Positions 6,651-9,061 of a stretch of DNA of 9,061 nt are shown one piece after another. A model generated the notes under the pieces. That model was given only the letters and a program-made list of their open reading frames with translations, searched no databases and was not told the origin of the DNA. Position 1 is the first letter of the stretch. Every line of letters starts with the position of its first letter. The stretch covers positions 1-9,061 of the forward strand of contig CANQUO010000080.1 in NCBI GenBank assembly GCA_947627085.1, given 5' to 3'. This DNA is from an uncultured Oscillospiraceae bacterium (GTDB lineage Bacteria; Bacillota; Clostridia; Oscillospirales; Oscillospiraceae). The position numbers and the translations under genes were made by a program.

Positions 6651-7561
6651 GAAGTCTTATAGATATCGCGGACCTGACGGTCGAGGAGATAGACGGGCTT
6701 ATCGCCACGGCGGAGGATATAATCAAAGACCCCGACAAGTACGCGGAAAAGTGCCGCCGGAAGAAGCTGGCCACGCTTTTCTACGAGCCCTCCACCCGCA
6801 CGCGGCTTAGCTTTGAGTCGGCCATGATAGAGCTGGGGGGCAGTGTCATCGGTTTTTCCGAGGCCCAGTCCAGCTCCGCCTCCAAGGGCGAGAGCGTGGC
6901 CGATACGGCCAGGGTCATAAGCTGTTTTGCGGACATAATCGCCATGCGCCACCCCATGGAGGGGGCTCCGAGGGTGGCGGCGATGAACGCCAGCATACCG
7001 GTGATAAACGCCGGCGACGGCGGCCACAACCACCCCACCCAGACACTCACCGACCTTCTCACCATAAAGCGGGAGAAGGGCAGGCTCAGCCACATGACCG
7101 TGGGGTGCTGCGGGGACCTCAAATTCGGCCGGACGGTCCACTCGCTTTTGGAGGCCATGAGCCGGTACGAGGGCGTGGACTTCGTGCTCATCTCCCCGGA
7201 GGAGCTGAAGGTGCCGGAGCACGTCCGCACGGATATACTGAACGCGGGGCGCGTGAAATACCGGGAGACGGAGTCCCTGCAGGAGGCCATGCCGGAGTTG
7301 GACATACTCTACATGACGAGGGTCCAGCGGGAGCGGTTCATATCCGAGGCCGACTACGTGCGCCTGAAGGACACCTATATCCTCACCCCGGACAAGCTGG
7401 AGACGGCGAAAAAAGACCTGTCCATCCTGCACCCGTTGCCCCGGGTCAATGAGATATCCGTGGCCATAGATAAGGACCCCCGCGCCTGCTACTTCAGGCA
7501 GGTCATGAACGGAAAATTTATCCGTATGGCCCTTATAATGAAGCTTCTGGAGGTGGAGTGA
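6647..7561 (+). CDS. pyrB: aspartate carbamoyltransferase, catalytic subunit
   Basis: Condenses carbamoyl phosphate with aspartate to N-carbamoyl-L-aspartate, the committed step of the pathway. It is 304 residues long. YEPSTRTRLSFESAM at 46-60 contains the carbamoyl phosphate motif STRTR (49-53); SSSASKGES at 75-83 supplies Lys80, which in this family reaches in from the neighbouring subunit. MRHP at 100-103 and HPTQTLTDL at 129-137 complete the phosphate site. TRVQRERF at 224-231 contributes the aspartate-binding Arg, and HPLPRVNEI at 262-270 is the closing loop. These features separate it from ornithine carbamoyltransferase, which has a different C-terminal motif. ATG 6647 overlaps the pyrE stop by 4 bases. 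The adjacent pyrI suggests a regulated catalytic/regulatory holoenzyme like the E. coli dodecamer. Confidence 0.97.
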   Translation: MRSLIDIADLTVEEIDGLIATAEDIIKDPDKYAEKCRRKKLATLFYEPSTRTRLSFESAMIELGGSVIGFSEAQSSSASKGESVADTARVISCFADIIAMRHPMEGAPRVAAMNASIPVINAGDGGHNHPTQTLTDLLTIKREKGRLSHMTVGCCGDLKFGRTVHSLLEAMSRYEGVDFVLISPEELKVPEHVRTDILNAGRVKYRETESLQEAMPELDILYMTRVQRERFISEADYVRLKDTYILTPDKLETAKKDLSILHPLPRVNEISVAIDKDPRACYFRQVMNGKFIRMALIMKLLEVE

Positions 7562-7562
7562 G

Positions 7563-7979
7563 ATGCTTATCGGCACCATAGTCAACGGCATAGTCATAGA
7601 CCATATCCCCGCCGGGAGGGGCATGGAGCTCTACCGGTACTTAGAGCTCGACAAGCTCGACTGCGAGGTGGCGCTCATTAAAAACGCCGCCAGCGGCAAG
7701 CGGGGGAAGAAGGATATACTGAAAATAAACGAGGTCATAGACTTAAATTTCGACCTTTTGGGCTACATCGACCCCCACATCACCGTGAATATCATCAGAA
7801 ACGGAGAGCGGGTGGAGAAACGCCACCCGGACCTGCCCGACGAGATTCGCGGCGTTATCCGGTGTAAAAATCCCCGGTGCATCACCTCCTGCGAGCAGGA
7901 GCTGGAGCACGTTTTCAAGCTCACCGACCGGGAGCACCGGGTTTACCGCTGCGCTTACTGCGACACCCGGGCGAAATGA
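7563..7979 (+). CDS. pyrI: aspartate carbamoyltransferase, regulatory subunit
   Basis: A non-catalytic subunit that binds nucleotides (CTP/UTP or ATP in studied relatives) and transmits the signal to PyrB. At 138 residues it is slightly shorter than the 153-residue E. coli protein. The N-terminal allosteric domain begins IVNGIVIDHIPAGRG, with Asp13 and His14 in the place of nucleotide-contacting residues, and contains DILKINE with Lys54. The C-terminal zinc domain has Cys101-x4-Cys106 and Cys130-x2-Cys133, which hold the contact to the catalytic chain. GGAGGT at 7549-7554 is 8 bases before ATG 7563, and the pyrB stop ends one base before GAUG, so the two subunits are tightly coupled. A strong terminator begins 29 bases after its stop, making it the last gene of the pyr cluster. 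Confidence 0.96.
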   Translation: MLIGTIVNGIVIDHIPAGRGMELYRYLELDKLDCEVALIKNAASGKRGKKDILKINEVIDLNFDLLGYIDPHITVNIIRNGERVEKRHPDLPDEIRGVIRCKNPRCITSCEQELEHVFKLTDREHRVYRCAYCDTRAK

Positions 7980-7984
7980 CCCTC

Positions 7985-8001
7985 CGCAACCGACAGTTGC
8001 G
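7985..8001 (+). other. small hairpin after pyrI
   Basis: CGCAAC and GTTGCG are complementary around a five-base loop (CGACA). It lies between the pyrI stop and the main terminator hairpin and has no T tract. It may simply add stability to the 3' end of the transcript. Confidence 0.35.
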
Positions 8002-8008
8002 CAATTTC

Positions 8009-8043
8009 AAAGCGCCGGTTTACAGACGAACCGGCGCTTTTTT
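8009..8043 (+). terminator. intrinsic terminator of the pyr cluster
   Basis: AAAGCGCCGGTT pairs perfectly with AACCGGCGCTTT around an 8-base loop (TACAGACG), and the right arm runs into six Ts (8038-8043). This is a textbook rho-independent terminator 29 bases downstream of the pyrI stop. It separates the pyr genes from the regulator downstream. Confidence 0.92.
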
Positions 8044-8045
8044 GG

Positions 8046-8051
8046 TATTAT
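8046..8051 (+). promoter_or_regulatory. possible -10 element for the XRE regulator gene
   Basis: TATTAT immediately follows the terminator and lies 23 bases before ATG 8075. The nearest -35-like hexamer, TTTACA at 8019-8024, is 21 bases away, longer than usual, and lies in the terminator stem and loop. The regulator needs its own promoter because a strong terminator precedes it, but this assignment is weak. Confidence 0.3.
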
Positions 8052-8060
8052 AGAGGATGA

Positions 8061-8067
8061 AAGGGGG
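8061..8067 (+). promoter_or_regulatory. ribosome binding site deciding the regulator start
   Basis: AAGGGGG stands 7 bases before ATG 8075. The in-frame ATG at 8057 would place this site inside the gene and adds residues (MKGGFY) ahead of the HTH domain that do not look conserved, so ATG 8075 is preferred. Confidence 0.6.
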
Positions 8068-8074
8068 CTTTTAC

Positions 8075-8950
8075 ATGAGCCTTGGAAACAATCTTTACGA
8101 GCTTCGCAACAAGGCGGGGATGTCTCAGGACGCGCTGGCGGAAAAGCTGGACGTGTCGAGGCAGTCGGTGAGCAAGTGGGAGACGGACGCCTCGGTGCCG
8201 GAGCTTGACAAGCTCATAAGGCTTTCGGAGCTTTTTGGCGTCACGCTGGACGAGCTCATATTGGACAGAAAACCGGCGGAGCCGGTGAAGGACGCGCCGC
8301 CTGAGCCCGCCAACACAGCGCCGGAGCCGATGCCCGCCGCCCCGGAGCGATACTGGAACGGACGGCGTGTGGCGGGGACGGTACTTTTGACCGTCGGCGG
8401 CCTTGGACTTATAGTGCTGACGGTCGTCGGGGGCCTCATGGGGGCTATATTGGCGCTGCCCATACTCGCCTGCGGCGGCTTGTGCTTTGCCTGCGAAAAA
8501 AGGCCGGGGCTCTGGTGCGCCTGGACGGTAGTGGTGAGCGCCGCGCTCATTTTGCGCTTTGCCACCGGAGCGAGCATTGACTATTTTCTGAGTATTCCCC
8601 GTTACGTCAATGGCGGAGCGTCGCAGTTGAACTGGTCGTTCATTATGTCCGCCGTGATAATTGGCGTTTTTGTACTCATGACCGCATGGACGCTGTGGGA
8701 TTTTCGCACGGTCAGGCTTCGCCGCTCTTGGGGGAACATACTTATCACGGCGGCGCTCTGGGCGCTGTGCCTTGCCGTGATACCCATATGTCAGCGCTGT
8801 GTTTTCGATATTCTGGTCCGGGAGCTGCAGGCCGGGAATGACGTCTACCTGTATGGCAGCGTCATCGACCTTCTCTCCCTTGCCCGGTCCCTGCTTTTTG
8901 TCCCGGCGCTGGTTATGACGGTGGGACTTGTGAGAAAGAGAAAGTCATGA
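8075..8950 (+). CDS. XRE-family regulator with multi-pass membrane domain
   Basis: A 291-residue protein with a cytoplasmic DNA-binding head and a membrane tail. Residues 4-62 form a Cro/C1-type helix-turn-helix: the segment MSQDALAEKLDVSRQSVSKWE contains both helices, with SRQSVSKWE as the recognition helix. LFGVTLDELIL follows, as is typical of this family. Residues 66-91 are a proline- and alanine-rich linker. The rest is hydrophobic, with about six likely membrane spans near 98-119, 121-140, 148-167, 188-208, 220-239 and 264-285, separated by charged turns such as RTVRLRRS and ending in RKRKS. No catalytic motif was seen. Such membrane-linked XRE proteins occur in Firmicutes, often with unknown signals. 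The gene follows the pyr terminator and appears independently transcribed; nothing links it to pyrimidine metabolism. Its target genes are unknown. Confidence 0.85.
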   Translation: MSLGNNLYELRNKAGMSQDALAEKLDVSRQSVSKWETDASVPELDKLIRLSELFGVTLDELILDRKPAEPVKDAPPEPANTAPEPMPAAPERYWNGRRVAGTVLLTVGGLGLIVLTVVGGLMGAILALPILACGGLCFACEKRPGLWCAWTVVVSAALILRFATGASIDYFLSIPRYVNGGASQLNWSFIMSAVIIGVFVLMTAWTLWDFRTVRLRRSWGNILITAALWALCLAVIPICQRCVFDILVRELQAGNDVYLYGSVIDLLSLARSLLFVPALVMTVGLVRKRKS

Positions 8951-9061
8951 CTTGAGAAATCCGAAATATATGCCCCCTTCCGGGTTGACCCGCGCCCCGT
9001 CAAGAGGACAGAGAAAAGATTAAAATAAAGTTAACAGATCAGACAGCGCCTAGGTTGCCGT

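Noticed and set aside
6620..7624. Long reverse-strand open frame of 334 codons opposite pyrB
   Set aside because: It mirrors pyrB, a well-supported gene on the + strand, and its translation has no recognisable motifs; GC-rich coding DNA commonly gives such shadows.
8951..9061. Possible gene, promoter or RNA in the last 111 bases
   Set aside because: No open frame with a ribosome binding site was seen. TTGACC at 8985 and TAAAAT at about 9021 are too far apart for a promoter, and TTGAC/GTCAA (8985-9003) is only a weak stem.

Overview
The window reads as chromosomal DNA of a GC-rich anaerobic member of the Clostridia, probably an Oscillospiraceae-type gut bacterium. This is inferred from the class 1B dihydroorotate dehydrogenase (PyrD plus the iron-sulfur/flavin subunit PyrK), the separate PyrI subunit, strong GGAGG ribosome binding sites, tight gene overlaps, high GC combined with frequent ATA isoleucine codons, and GC-rich palindromic repeats between genes. 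No taxonomic search could be run.

Layout, all genes on the + strand. Positions 3-164 are the tail of a gene, possibly SCP2-like. Positions 176-1418 are a glutamate-1-semialdehyde-aminomutase-like class III aminotransferase broken by a frameshift near 830. After a 22-bp perfect palindrome comes the pyrimidine cluster: pyrC (1486-2775), pyrK (2756-3550), pyrD (3544-4461), pyrF (4454-5152) and a HAD phosphatase (5152-5796). A 197-bp gap with two inverted-repeat structures follows, then pyrE (5994-6650), pyrB (6647-7561) and pyrI (7563-7979). A strong intrinsic terminator (8009-8043) closes the cluster. A separate XRE-type regulator with a multi-pass membrane tail (8075-8950) follows, and the last 111 bases hold no recognised gene.

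Together the pyr genes encode every step from carbamoyl phosphate and aspartate to UMP: PyrB/PyrI (aspartate transcarbamylase with regulatory subunit), PyrC (dihydroorotase), PyrD/PyrK (dihydroorotate to orotate with NAD+ as acceptor), PyrE (orotate to OMP) and PyrF (OMP to UMP). The carbamoyl phosphate synthase genes carAB, pyrR and a recognisable PyrR RNA site are not in the window. PyrI suggests allosteric control by nucleotides.

No undescribed defence, mobile or RNA system was found; this is mostly core metabolism. The points most worth a second look are a GC-rich palindromic stretch that appears to be inserted in frame inside pyrK, the composite inverted repeat before pyrE, the disrupted aminotransferase, and the HAD phosphatase coupled to pyrF.
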